Shown here: positions 54,427 through 62,311 of the stretch, piece by piece
Position numbering within the stretch: position 1 is the stretch's first letter
How the letters are laid out: each line of letters begins with the position of its first letter
Source of the DNA: Enterococcus avium ATCC 14025
GTDB lineage: Bacteria > Bacillota > Bacilli > Lactobacillales > Enterococcaceae
Length of the DNA: 64,000 nt
Assembly (NCBI RefSeq): GCF_000406965.1
Contig: NZ_KE136357.1
Span: 364,244 to 428,243, forward strand
Direction of reading: 5' to 3'
Notes under the pieces: generated by a model
Databases searched by the model: none
The model's input: only the letters and a program-made list of their open reading frames with translations
What the model was told of the DNA's origin: nothing
Translations under genes and position numbers: made by a program

Positions 54427-55927
54427 GATGTAGTTCCTTTCGTGATAAAAGTGGGTCAAATTGATTAATAAACTGTTGAATTCGATCAAAATCTTTTGCC
54501 GTTGGAAAAGCGTTGATCGCAATCAAAGGACAAGCAGGTACTAGATCCTTCATCGTAACATTCGTAACAATCAGATCGTATTGCTGTGTTAAGTCAGTCA
54601 GTTGATCCTGCTTGATGAAGGGCGTCTCAAAGTGTTCATACGTGACTGCACCTTTGATGAAATCAGGAAAAACAGAATGCCAAAAGCGTTCATGAGTGGT
54701 GGAAGTATCTGACAGGAGAAGCACCTTGATAGGCCTGTCAGAATTAATTAAACGCTGCAGCAGATTATCTATCGTTGTTATCAAAAAACTGATATACAGC
54801 GGAACAAATTCCTCCTGATGAAGCGGCGATAAAAAGTTGCTGACAACATTCTCAAGCTTTTTGATTTCTCGATAGTATTTTTTATCAATTAAATGCAACA
54901 TAATTTTTTCTGACTCGTGCAAAATTTCGATTGAATGCTTTTCTGGATAGTAGCAAAATAATTCATTGCCGAGCAGCCGAGCAGCGTCGACCATTTCATT
55001 TTGTGAAAGTGGTGTACTCAATAGATCGCTGACCGCTTCCAGCAATAAATAATGTGTATGGTAGAAATTTGCTAGGCGTCTATTTCTTTTGTGAACCAGT
55101 GCTTGCTGTTTACGATTCAGAAGCAGTTGATGTTAAAACAACGGCCATAAGCACTCTTTTAGACAAGCATTGGTAAACTCTAAAGATGTTTCCCGCTTGA
55201 TCAAACGTACCAATGATTCAAGCTGCTTCACATTAGGTATAATTAATCCGCTGTAGCGGTAAATCCGCTTCATTTTATGCCCATGCTTTTGACGTTGCAG
55301 CCCAATCAAAAAGCTATGCATTAATTGGAAATGAATGTTCATATTATTCGTAATTTGATTTTCTTCTAGAATACGACGAATTAACTCATCCACAGAATTC
55401 AATAGACGCTGAGAAAATCCGTAATCAGCAAACTCCATACGCGACTCTTTAAAGAAGAGATAAAACAAATGCCGAATTGCTCCTTCATCGCCAACCATTT
55501 GTAACGGTCGATGTGTAACCGTGATATCCCATTTGATCACTTCCTTCTTGATGCTGATTAAGTAACGCTGCATATTTGAAAAGCTGCAGTTCAATCGATC
55601 AGCAGCAGGTTGGATGCCGCGACTTTTTTCAAAAAGTAGACTGTTAATGACCTGATATTCTAAACTAGTGCGTAAAATATACGCATAAACTGCATCAATC
55701 GTTGCATATGAATCAAAGTCGATCGTATAGAGTCCTTTGATTTTCGTAATTTTAAACGGCAAATTTTCTCCATTAAGAAAACGAACATCGGTGATTAATG
55801 CTGGGAGTGAACAATTTAATGATTCCATTAATTGTTCCGATGTCAGGAGTTCCTTTGCATAATATAATTCTTCAACCAACTGCAAACGACGAGATGTCTC
55901 CTTCTTCATTAACCCTCTCATATTCAT
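54395..55927 (-). pseudogene. Second Mga-family regulator, interrupted by one in-frame stop
   Basis: One continuous frame of 511 codons with a single TAA at 55133-55135. The N-terminal piece (264 residues, MNMRGLMKKETSRRLQLVEE) holds the Mga helix-turn-helix and half of the helical core; the C-terminal piece continues directly (HQLLLNRKQQALVHKRNRR) into the EIIB-like end (PIKVLLLSDTSTTHERFW). When aligned with the downstream paralogue, the stop falls at the serine of LLYSDLFLL, so TCA to TAA is the simplest change. Frame, spacing and both ends are otherwise intact, so the loss is recent, or the base is a sequencing error. Confidence 0.87.
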
Positions 55928-56252
55928 AAATAAAACCCCTTAAAATGTTTTTTTATTTAATATAATCTTAAAAACCTGATAAAACAAGCGTGCCAGCCTT
56001 ATTTATTTGTTATATTTGTTATTTAACTAATTATCAATATAAAATATTATAATTTAGAATACCAATTTAATAAGGAAATGTACAAATTATTTTAAAAAAA
56101 TGAATAATTTTTTTATTTTTTAATTTCTAATAAATAAAAAAATAAAAAATCCAAAAAAAGAGAAAAAGGAGTGTTAACTGTTGCCTTTCCCCGCAAGAAC
56201 GAATAGAATTGTCTTTGGAATACATTAAAAAAGATAGTGGAGGCTATACATT
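55928..56252. promoter_or_regulatory. Very AT-rich divergent region between mga-like genes and hup
   Basis: 325 bp, mostly A and T, with long A/T runs around 56080-56150, likely intrinsically curved. It must carry the promoters of the leftward Mga pseudogene and of hup on the right. The hup ribosome site is GTGGAGG. Short frames here have no support. Confidence 0.55.
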
Positions 56253-56528
56253 ATGATCAATAAGCAAAGTTTAGTTGAACAAGTAGCAGAGAAAACAGGA
56301 TTGACCAAAAAGGACGCAACAGCAGCCGTAGATGCTTTATTTGACGGAATTCAAACTTCATTAAAAGATGGAGAAAAGGTTCAAGTAATCGGCTTTGGAA
56401 ACTTCGAAGTACGTGAACGCGCAGCTCGTAAAGGCCGTAACCCTCAAACAGGCGAAGAAATCACTATCGCAGCCAGCAAATCACCAGCTTTTAAAGCCGG
56501 AAAACAATTAAAAGATGCTGTAAAATAG
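56253..56528 (+). CDS. hup: HU-type DNA-binding protein
   Basis: A 91-residue nucleoid protein. [30 protein letters not shown] and the DNA-binding arm [24 protein letters not shown] are almost consensus for HU of Firmicutes. It bends and compacts DNA. Monocistronic, with its own terminator. The prophage begins directly behind it. Confidence 0.98.
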   Translation: MINKQSLVEQVAEKTGLTKKDATAAVDALFDGIQTSLKDGEKVQVIGFGNFEVRERAARKGRNPQTGEEITIAASKSPAFKAGKQLKDAVK

Positions 56529-56537
56529 TATCGACAT

Positions 56538-56575
56538 TAAACCTGTTGGGGCTGTAAGGCTCTAGCAGGTTTTTG
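56538..56575 (+). terminator. Terminator of hup
   Basis: AAACCTGTTGGGGC, loop TGTAA, GGCTCTAGCAGGTTTTT with G-U pairs. Confidence 0.85.
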
Positions 56576-56627
56576 TTTTGATGCAAGGTTAAAAGGGGCA
56601 GAAAAGGGGCGAAAATAAAAAGAATGG

Positions 56628-57776
56628 CTATAAACCATTCTCTTCTAATTGACTGATTAAATCAGTTTTCATTTTATCAGTAATGTGAGTATAGATTTTA
56701 TTTGTAACGTCGGCATCCTCATGGCCTACTCGATCCATAATAGCCTTCAAAGGAGTATTTTGTTCGGCTAGTAATGACACGTGGGTATGTCTTAGTATGT
56801 GAGAGGTTAAACGCTTGTTAATTCCACTTTTTTTACCTGCAGCAGCAAAAGAACGATTGAATGAACTATTTTGCATAGGCGTACCTGTTCGGGTCACAAA
56901 AACGAATCCATCATTATTAAAATCAGATTCGGATAACAGGTCTAGTTTATTTTCCTCAAAAGTACGTTTTACTAGCTCAACCGTCCGTTGGGTCAATTGA
57001 ACATCTCTATTTGATTTCTGGGTCTTAGTTGGTCCTATCGCTTTTTGTTTGTAACCTTTGCTGTAGTCGATTGTACCTCTAATGTGAACGATATTATTAT
57101 CCAAGTCAAAATTTCCTTCTCTTAATGCGACTGCTTCGCCAAAGCGAACTCCTGTTAAATACATAAATTCAGCTAATCGACCGACACGAAAGGTTGACCG
57201 ACTTTTATAAAGTTGATCTAGGATCAATTTTACTTCATTTTTTTCAAGGTACTTATCCTCAATACGTTCTATATCTTCTAGGGTTTTCGCTTTAGGGATA
57301 ATCTCCACGTTTTCAACAGGGTTTTTATCAGTGTAGCCTAGTTTAATCGCATATTTAAATACTAAGTTAAGATTTGACTTGATATGGGCGATATAAGTCT
57401 GAGAATAATCGAGAGAGGCAAAGAAGTTTTGCAACAATCTTGTATCAATATTTGAAATCAGAATGTCTTCGTTTATATTCTTGAAAATAATTTTTCGAAT
57501 GGCTACATACGTGTTCTTTGAGTTAGGTCTCAAAGATTTAAAATAATTATTTTCCCATTCAGTATAAACTTGCTGGAAGGCGACTTTCTCGATTTTCTTT
57601 TTAGCCAGTTCATTTTCTATTTTATCATTCAGGATACTTAGCGCTTTATTCCATGCTTGTTTTGATTGGCTATTTAGTACCACCGATTTTTTCCGAGTCT
57701 TTTCAGTATACGGGTCTTTGTAGCGTTCAATAAACTTGAAACGCCCATCTTTCAATGGTTCTACCCACATTGTCAT
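56628..57776 (-). CDS. int: Prophage tyrosine integrase
   Basis: A 382-residue tyrosine recombinase. An N-terminal arm-binding domain (WVEPLKDGRFKFIERYKDPYTEKTRKKSV) is followed by a SAM-like core-binding domain (about 65-165) and the catalytic domain with Arg in LTGVRFGEAVALR, H326-x-x-R329 in HILRHTHVS and the nucleophile Tyr362 in NKIYTHI. ATG follows ATAGGAGG. Its stop is only 100 bp from the end of hup, marking the attachment side. Confidence 0.96.
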   Translation of the reverse strand: MTMWVEPLKDGRFKFIERYKDPYTEKTRKKSVVLNSQSKQAWNKALSILNDKIENELAKKKIEKVAFQQVYTEWENNYFKSLRPNSKNTYVAIRKIIFKNINEDILISNIDTRLLQNFFASLDYSQTYIAHIKSNLNLVFKYAIKLGYTDKNPVENVEIIPKAKTLEDIERIEDKYLEKNEVKLILDQLYKSRSTFRVGRLAEFMYLTGVRFGEAVALREGNFDLDNNIVHIRGTIDYSKGYKQKAIGPTKTQKSNRDVQLTQRTVELVKRTFEENKLDLLSESDFNNDGFVFVTRTGTPMQNSSFNRSFAAAGKKSGINKRLTSHILRHTHVSLLAEQNTPLKAIMDRVGHEDADVTNKIYTHITDKMKTDLISQLEENGL

Positions 57777-57882
57777 TTCCTCCTATCATTTGGTATAATA
57801 GGCACAACAAAAGAAGCCTATGCCTATAGGCGCTTTATTTTTGCACGATCATACTCTTGCCGGGGCGGGATCGTGTTTTTTT
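57770..57882 (+). ncRNA. Candidate short plus-strand RNA 1 (promoter to terminator)
   Basis: TTGTCA (57770-57775), 18 bp, TGG-TATAAT (TATAAT at 57794-57799, extended -10), then about 70 nt ending in CACGATC/GATCGTG (57844-57850, 57869-57875) and TTTTTTT. The T-run is on the plus strand, so the unit runs against the minus-strand lysogeny genes and covers the integrase leader and the end of the channel gene. No ribosome site or short frame is visible in it. Confidence 0.45.
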
Positions 57883-58606
57883 AATCCTTCTTTATTTCAT
57901 CTTCTAACGACTCTATTTTTTTCATCAATAAATCCATTTTTTTGTGTAAACTTTCGATTTCATCGTCTTTAGTATCCTTGCCTGCATTGAAATATTCAGT
58001 GATTGTGGAAGTGAGCATACCTATAAAACCAATCCCTAGAAACATTAATAGAATAGCAGCTATACGTCCTAATGGTGTATTTGGAGATATATCGCCATAC
58101 CCAACAGTTGTAGTTGTAACTACGGCCCACCAAATTGAGTCGACAAAAGCGACACTTTCTGCTATAGAATACATAGTGGCTGAAATCAGTATCAGAACCA
58201 CACTGACATACAAAGCATTTCTAAAATTATTAGTTTTAAGAAAACCATCTATCCTATTAGTCAATTTTCCGGTAATCCCAACTAGTCTACTAAGTTTAAA
58301 TAGTCTTGTTACCCTTGCTATCCGAAAAACTCGTGCAAGCCTGAAGAATGAAAAAATAGAGTTGAAGGGAATAATTGCAATAAGATCAAACATGTTTTTC
58401 AAGAAAAACTGTTTTTTATTTTCAGCCTTAATTAGTCTCGAAAAATAATCATAAGCAAATACTATTAATATAGCGGAGTCTATTGTTTTAAATGGATTTT
58501 TCGAAATGCTGATGATGTTAGAAAAATCCAGTACTACTAAGACAATCGAAAAAACAGCTAACACAATGATAGTAAAATCATAGATATTCTTTTTTGTAAA
58601 TCTCAA
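57881..58606 (-). CDS. Six-TM voltage-gated-type potassium channel
   Basis: A 241-residue ion channel. Four N-terminal helices include a real voltage-sensor S4 with a positive residue at every third place (R89, R92, R95, R98, R101, K104, R107). The pore has the K+ selectivity filter TVGYGD (167-172) between helices S5 and S6. A cytosolic coiled coil (DEIESLHKKMDLLMKKIESL) ends the protein and would hold the tetramer. TTG at 58606 follows AGGGTGAT and gives a protein starting just before S1; longer starts at 58615 and 58687 have no proper site. It sits between int and the ImmA-like gene, where prophages carry cargo rather than core phage genes; its role is unknown. Confidence 0.9.
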   Translation of the reverse strand: MRFTKKNIYDFTIIVLAVFSIVLVVLDFSNIISISKNPFKTIDSAILIVFAYDYFSRLIKAENKKQFFLKNMFDLIAIIPFNSIFSFFRLARVFRIARVTRLFKLSRLVGITGKLTNRIDGFLKTNNFRNALYVSVVLILISATMYSIAESVAFVDSIWWAVVTTTTVGYGDISPNTPLGRIAAILLMFLGIGFIGMLTSTITEYFNAGKDTKDDEIESLHKKMDLLMKKIESLEDEIKKD

Positions 58607-58622
58607 ATAGATCACCCTATTC

Positions 58623-58697
58623 TGATATAATATCAATATTTCATCAATCTTAGTAATAGGGTTGAGTTGAAGTCCGTGTGCCAGCACGGGCTTTTTT
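58623..58697 (+). ncRNA. Candidate short plus-strand RNA 2 (promoter to terminator)
   Basis: Extended -10 TGA-TATAAT (TATAAT at 58626-58631) with a weak -35, then about 60 nt ending in GTCCGTG/CACGGGC (58672-58678, 58685-58691) and TTTTTT. It lies in the gap between the channel and ImmA-like genes and is antisense to the channel's leader. Organisation is like that of candidate RNA 1. Confidence 0.4.
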
Positions 58698-59100
58698 ATC
58701 CTAAATTTCTCATTGATTCACGTACATATCTTTCTAAACTCCAAGGAATTTTATAATACTCCATGAATTTAACAGCATTTAGTTGTTCTTTATCAAAATC
58801 GTATTCGTTAGACCAAATAAATAATAGTATCTCTATAGCAATTCGATTGGCTTCAAATTCTAACTTTCGCCGACTATATCCAGTAGCATTATAATATGCA
58901 GATAATTCTTCATGTTTTTTGATACAGTGAGCTAGTTCGTGAGATACTTCAAAGTCAGAATTTTCATTAAGGAGCTCATTGTTTAAAAAAATCGTTTTCT
59001 CCTCAGCAAAATAAAAACCACTTCTTTTCATATCTACAAAGCACAGTTCTAAACCCAAATTCTCTACGAGGTTCAATAAGTGATTATTAATTTCATGCAT
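58696..59100 (-). CDS. ImmA/IrrE-type metalloprotease
   Basis: A 134-residue zinc peptidase with the HExxH motif as SHELAHCIKKHEE (around residue 51) and a downstream EFEANRIAIEILL that supplies the third ligand. In mobile elements such proteins cleave the neighbouring repressor to induce the phage. It is coupled to the CI-like gene 20 bp upstream on the same strand. Confidence 0.92.
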   Translation of the reverse strand: MHEINNHLLNLVENLGLELCFVDMKRSGFYFAEEKTIFLNNELLNENSDFEVSHELAHCIKKHEELSAYYNATGYSRRKLEFEANRIAIEILLFIWSNEYDFDKEQLNAVKFMEYYKIPWSLERYVRESMRNLG

Positions 59101-59120
59101 AAATTATTAATCACTTCACT

Positions 59121-59432
59121 TTATTTGTTTTCCGCAGCCCGCTTTGCAGCTAATACAGATTTTAAAAACTCTACTTCTTCATCCGAAACAGGTTCGCCAT
59201 CGAATGCAAATACACCATGCTTTTCTGCTAAAGAAGTCTTTTCTTCGCGTCCTAACAAATAGTCGACGGAGACTCCAAAATAGTCAGCTAGACGGGGCAA
59301 TTCATCAGCGTTAGGAGTGTTTGTTTTCCATTTGGCTAAATATCCATTTGAATAGCCGAATCTCATTTCTAACTGCCTTATAGAAATCTTCTTTTTCTTG
59401 GCAAGCTCTTTTATGATTTCATAAGTATTCAT
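59121..59432 (-). CDS. CI-like phage repressor (XRE family)
   Basis: A 103-residue repressor with an N-terminal helix-turn-helix (KKKISIRQLEMRFGYSNGYLAKWKTNTPNADELPRLADYFGVSVDYLLG). It lacks the LexA-like autocleavage domain, so induction should go through the adjacent ImmA-like protease. A site AGAAAGG precedes ATG. Divergent from the early operon. Confidence 0.93.
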   Translation of the reverse strand: MNTYEIIKELAKKKKISIRQLEMRFGYSNGYLAKWKTNTPNADELPRLADYFGVSVDYLLGREEKTSLAEKHGVFAFDGEPVSDEEVEFLKSVLAAKRAAENK

Positions 59433-59729
59433 TGATTTTGCAACCTTTCTGAATGCTCACAAAAAAAGTTTAGAAAAATACGCAGAATAAACTTGAAAAA
59501 TTCTGAATGATAGTCTATACTTATTTTTGTAAACAAGTTCGTTAATAAAAAAGACAACAAAAAATAAAACTGATTAAAGTAAGCTGACCGGCAAGAAAGC
59601 TATAAATCAATATTTTATGTCTTATTTAACTATGCCTCTAGTATAGAGTAATACTCAGCACAAGTCAATATAGTTTAAAAAATAGTTTTCGAACTTGTTT
59701 ACATTTCAACATAGAAAGGAGCAGCGTAG
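59433..59729. promoter_or_regulatory. Lysis-lysogeny switch region with operator pair
   Basis: TGTAAACAAGTTCG at 59528-59541 is repeated exactly inverted as CGAACTTGTTTACA at 59690-59703, 148 bp apart. Between them, CTCTA/TAGAG and AGTAT/ATACT form overlapping small palindromes at 59636-59655. CAGAAT/ATTCTG (59483-59488, 59500-59505) lies on the repressor side. These are the likely binding sites of the CI-like and Cro-like proteins. Confidence 0.6.
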
Positions 59730-59912
59730 ATGGCTAATGCACAGGAGACAAGACAAAAAATATTGGATCATTTCAAAGCGAATGGTTGGAGCATACCAGA
59801 TGTTGCTAGCGCTTTGAATATTACTGAGCAGTACCTACGAAAAATATTGAACAATCCAGAAGACCATTGGAAGCAGATCACGGATATCATATCACGATAC
59901 AAAATCAGATAG
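59730..59912 (+). CDS. Small Cro-like/early DNA-binding protein (60 aa)
   Basis: Sixty residues with one helix-turn-helix-like segment (WSIPDVASALNITEQYLRKILN). It is the first gene of the early operon and stands opposite the CI-like gene, the place of cro in such phages. ATG follows AAAGGAGCAGCG. Confidence 0.75.
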   Translation: MANAQETRQKILDHFKANGWSIPDVASALNITEQYLRKILNNPEDHWKQITDIISRYKIR

Positions 59913-59924
59913 GAGGTTGAAATC

Positions 59925-60227
59925 ATGAAGAAGCCGACGTTAGCAGAGTTAATCGAATCCGCAGAAAAGAATATGAAACCAGACGACTGGTATCGTCAGG
60001 GCTTAATCCTAAAAATGTTTCACGGGATGTCGAAGACAACTCTCGTTGAGTACTGCAAAGAGATGGAAGCCATCGACGAATTCAAAGAAGGAATTCTCAG
60101 GCCAGGACATTCAACAACTTTCATTCATGTCCATACGTTCATTTGGTTTTTACGATGGAAAGATGAGAACAAATACAGAACTAAAAAAGTAACGCCTAAA
60201 GAAATTTTGAAGGAGGCGACAGCATGA
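59925..60227 (+). CDS. DUF771-like early phage protein
   Basis: A 100-residue protein (KNMKPDDWYRQGLILKMF..HTFIWFLRWKDENKYRTKK) resembling DUF771 phage proteins that bind DNA with a winged helix and may act as excisionase or early regulator. AGGAGG precedes ATG. It overlaps the next gene by 4 bp. Confidence 0.6.
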   Translation: MKKPTLAELIESAEKNMKPDDWYRQGLILKMFHGMSKTTLVEYCKEMEAIDEFKEGILRPGHSTTFIHVHTFIWFLRWKDENKYRTKKVTPKEILKEATA

Positions 60228-60502
60228 ATGATGATAAATCAAAAGAGACCGGAAATATATTCGAAGGTTTGAGCTTCAAATATCCGCCAGTCTCAAAAGA
60301 AGAATATGAACAAGCATATGAAGAATATGTTAAGCGTTGTTCAGATCAACAAATCAAAATTCATAAAGGAAATTCAAAATGCGGAAGCAATGTTGAGGTG
60401 AAAAACACAATCGAGGCAAAAAGAATCGTGACAGAACTGATTGATAAAGAAACAGTTTCAATCACGATTAATCAAAAAAATGGGATAAAGTGCAACCTGT
60501 GA
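60224..60502 (+). CDS. Hypothetical early phage protein (92 aa)
   Basis: Acidic, soluble, no recognised domain. The start ATGA overlaps the previous stop; GAAGGAGG lies upstream. A segment KYPPVSKEEYEQAYEEYVKR is helical and charged. Confidence 0.6.
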   Translation: MNDDKSKETGNIFEGLSFKYPPVSKEEYEQAYEEYVKRCSDQQIKIHKGNSKCGSNVEVKNTIEAKRIVTELIDKETVSITINQKNGIKCNL

Positions 60503-60641
60503 CAGCTAACGGCGATAAATTTTCTGACGTAAATAATTGCTATCACTAGCATCAAATAGGCCTTCGTAGTTCGAGGTCAAACCGCCGATAAACAGTCGAT
60601 CTTGCCTAGTAATTACTTGGAAAATCAGAGGAGGTTAAAAA
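60503..60641. other. 139-bp untranslated gap with short stems in the early operon
   Basis: The genes on either side are tightly packed, yet this stretch has no frame. It contains GCTA/TAGC (60539-60550), CCTTCG/CGAGG and two similar GGCGATAAA / GCCGATAAA boxes. It may be an RNA element or an internal promoter. Confidence 0.35.
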
Positions 60642-61559
60642 TTGAATGAAGTAAAAAATTTGTTCGACTATTCAATAGTGGATGATCGGACTGCTAGCTT
60701 TCTCAAAGTTAAAGAGCAGGAAATGAGGACAATCGTTTTGAATGGTTCGATTCAACTTGGTGACAAACTGATCGAGGCGCAAGAAAAATTAGCAAAATAC
60801 AATTCTGGCACATTCGAGAAGTGGTTTTCGTCAATCGGGTTAAAAAAACAAACAGTTTACAACTACATTAATCAAGCGAAATTCGTCCATCAAATGGACG
60901 AATCAGAACAAATCAATATATTCCAAGAACTTCCGATGACCTTGAGAACAGAAGTTTCTAAACCTTCAGCTCAACCTGAAGCAGTCGAGTTAGTTCTATC
61001 TGGCGATATAAAAACCACAAAGGAATATCGTGAATTAGAAAAGCAACTAAAAAAGAAAGATGAACAAATCGATAACCTTTCAGAAGTGATCAATGACATG
61101 AGTGTTCAACAACCAAGAGTCATTGAAAAGGAAGTGGTTGTTGAAAAAGTTCCGGATGATTACGAAAATTTGAAACAATCCTATTCACAATTAGAAGAAC
61201 GAAGTTCGCAACTAGAATCAAACTATAGAGATTTGTTAGCCGAACGAAAAGAAGTGGATGAGAAATCGTCTAAGTATGAACAACTATCAAAGGCGATCAA
61301 CCAAGCCGAAGACAAACTGAGTGAAACCCAGCGACTTATTTCCAACTACAAGAATCTATCAGATGTATTAGAAAAATCGAATGAGTTATTGTCAGAGGCG
61401 AGCGCTCTAATCTATCAGGATTTGTCAGAAGTAATCAGTCGGGATGGACTTGCAAAAAGAGAGCTAGACTTTCTAACCGAAAGGTTGGAGAAATTTTTAT
61501 CAGACTTAAAATTAATCAGCAAAAACAACATATTGGAAGGAGAGGTTATCAATGAGTAA
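60642..61559 (+). CDS. DUF3102-like phage protein with coiled coil
   Basis: A 305-residue protein. Residues 15-110 (MRTIVLNGSIQLGDKLIEAQEKLAKYNSGTFEKWFSSIGLKKQTVYNYINQAKF) fit the DUF3102 family of plasmid/phage proteins with a ParB-like helix-turn-helix. The rest is a long coiled coil (KEYRELEKQLKKKDEQIDNLS..SQLEERSSQLESNYRDLL). TTG start after AGAGGAGG. It overlaps the next gene by 8 bp. A DNA-binding or replication-accessory role is likely. Confidence 0.72.
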   Translation: MNEVKNLFDYSIVDDRTASFLKVKEQEMRTIVLNGSIQLGDKLIEAQEKLAKYNSGTFEKWFSSIGLKKQTVYNYINQAKFVHQMDESEQINIFQELPMTLRTEVSKPSAQPEAVELVLSGDIKTTKEYRELEKQLKKKDEQIDNLSEVINDMSVQQPRVIEKEVVVEKVPDDYENLKQSYSQLEERSSQLESNYRDLLAERKEVDEKSSKYEQLSKAINQAEDKLSETQRLISNYKNLSDVLEKSNELLSEASALIYQDLSEVISRDGLAKRELDFLTERLEKFLSDLKLISKNNILEGEVINE

Positions 61560-62025
61560 TCAGCTATTAGAACTAGAGAAAACCCTAGAAAATCAATTAG
61601 TTTTGGTGAAAGAAATGCGCCTAATCAAGAGCGACGTTTCTAAGATGAAGGAGGAAATTACGAAGGATGTTCAAGAATTGCGAGATAGTATCACATTGAA
61701 CCGTCACGAAGGAGCAGAAATTCAGTCAGCAGTTGGGAAGAAAGCATGGGATTTAGCAAAAGAATACTTCGATCATAAAGTGTCAGATGATTTGTTTTTG
61801 GCTAAAGTTGGGCACTTCCGCGGAATCATCTACAAGCGATTAAAAGAAACTTTTAATGTACCGAGATACTATGATATTCGCCGCATTGATTTTACTAGGG
61901 CAAAACAAGTTATAGAAATCGTGTCATTAAGCAACTTAAAAGACTACCAATTGCGATTAACAGCACGGCAAAAAGAAATAGCTTACTTGAATGCTGATAA
62001 TGTTGATGGATTAGAGATTGTTTAA
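61552..62025 (+). CDS. ORF6C-domain phage protein
   Basis: A 157-residue protein with an N-terminal coiled coil and a C-terminal ORF6C-type DNA-binding domain (VGKKAWDLAKEYFDHKVSDDLFLAKVGHFRGIIYKRLKETFNVPRYYDIRR). This domain often follows an antirepressor or BRO-N part, absent here. Probable regulator or replication factor. Confidence 0.8.
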   Translation: MSNQLLELEKTLENQLVLVKEMRLIKSDVSKMKEEITKDVQELRDSITLNRHEGAEIQSAVGKKAWDLAKEYFDHKVSDDLFLAKVGHFRGIIYKRLKETFNVPRYYDIRRIDFTRAKQVIEIVSLSNLKDYQLRLTARQKEIAYLNADNVDGLEIV

Positions 62026-62039
62026 GTGGAGAGGAGAAA

Positions 62040-62192
62040 ATGAAACAAATCAACCTAGCTACAACAATCATGTGCATGTTAGCTATCCCAGTTTTTTCAA
62101 AATTTAGTATGCTGGCAGCTTATGGATACATCGGAATCTTTCTCCTAGCGATCGGATGGGAAAAGAAAAAGCCAGCCGAGGGGGCTGACTAA
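62040..62192 (+). CDS. Small membrane protein (50 aa)
   Basis: GAGAGGAG before ATG; two hydrophobic stretches (TTIMCMLAIPVFS and MLAAYGYIGIFLLAIGW) and a charged end (EKKKPAEGAD). Two-helix hairpin topology. Function unknown. Confidence 0.65.
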   Translation: MKQINLATTIMCMLAIPVFSKFSMLAAYGYIGIFLLAIGWEKKKPAEGAD

Positions 62193-62193
62193 G

Positions 62194-62310
62194 ATGAATA
62201 TTGGAGATTACATTTTAATTGTTGCAATTTCACTAACATTGGTTATAACAATTCCGATAATGGTCGATAACCATAAGACACTTAAGCGATTAAAAAGGAG
62301 AAAGAAGTGA
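62194..62310 (+). CDS. Small membrane protein (38 aa)
   Basis: ATG one base after the previous stop, with GAGGGGG upstream. One helix (YILIVAISLTLVITIPIMV) and a very basic tail (KTLKRLKRRKK). Function unknown. Confidence 0.55.
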   Translation: MNIGDYILIVAISLTLVITIPIMVDNHKTLKRLKRRKK

Positions 62311-62311
62311 T

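Noticed and set aside
57942-58448. A 168-codon plus-strand frame opposite the channel gene
   Set aside because: No ribosome site, and the opposite strand encodes an unmistakable K+ channel; this is an antisense shadow.
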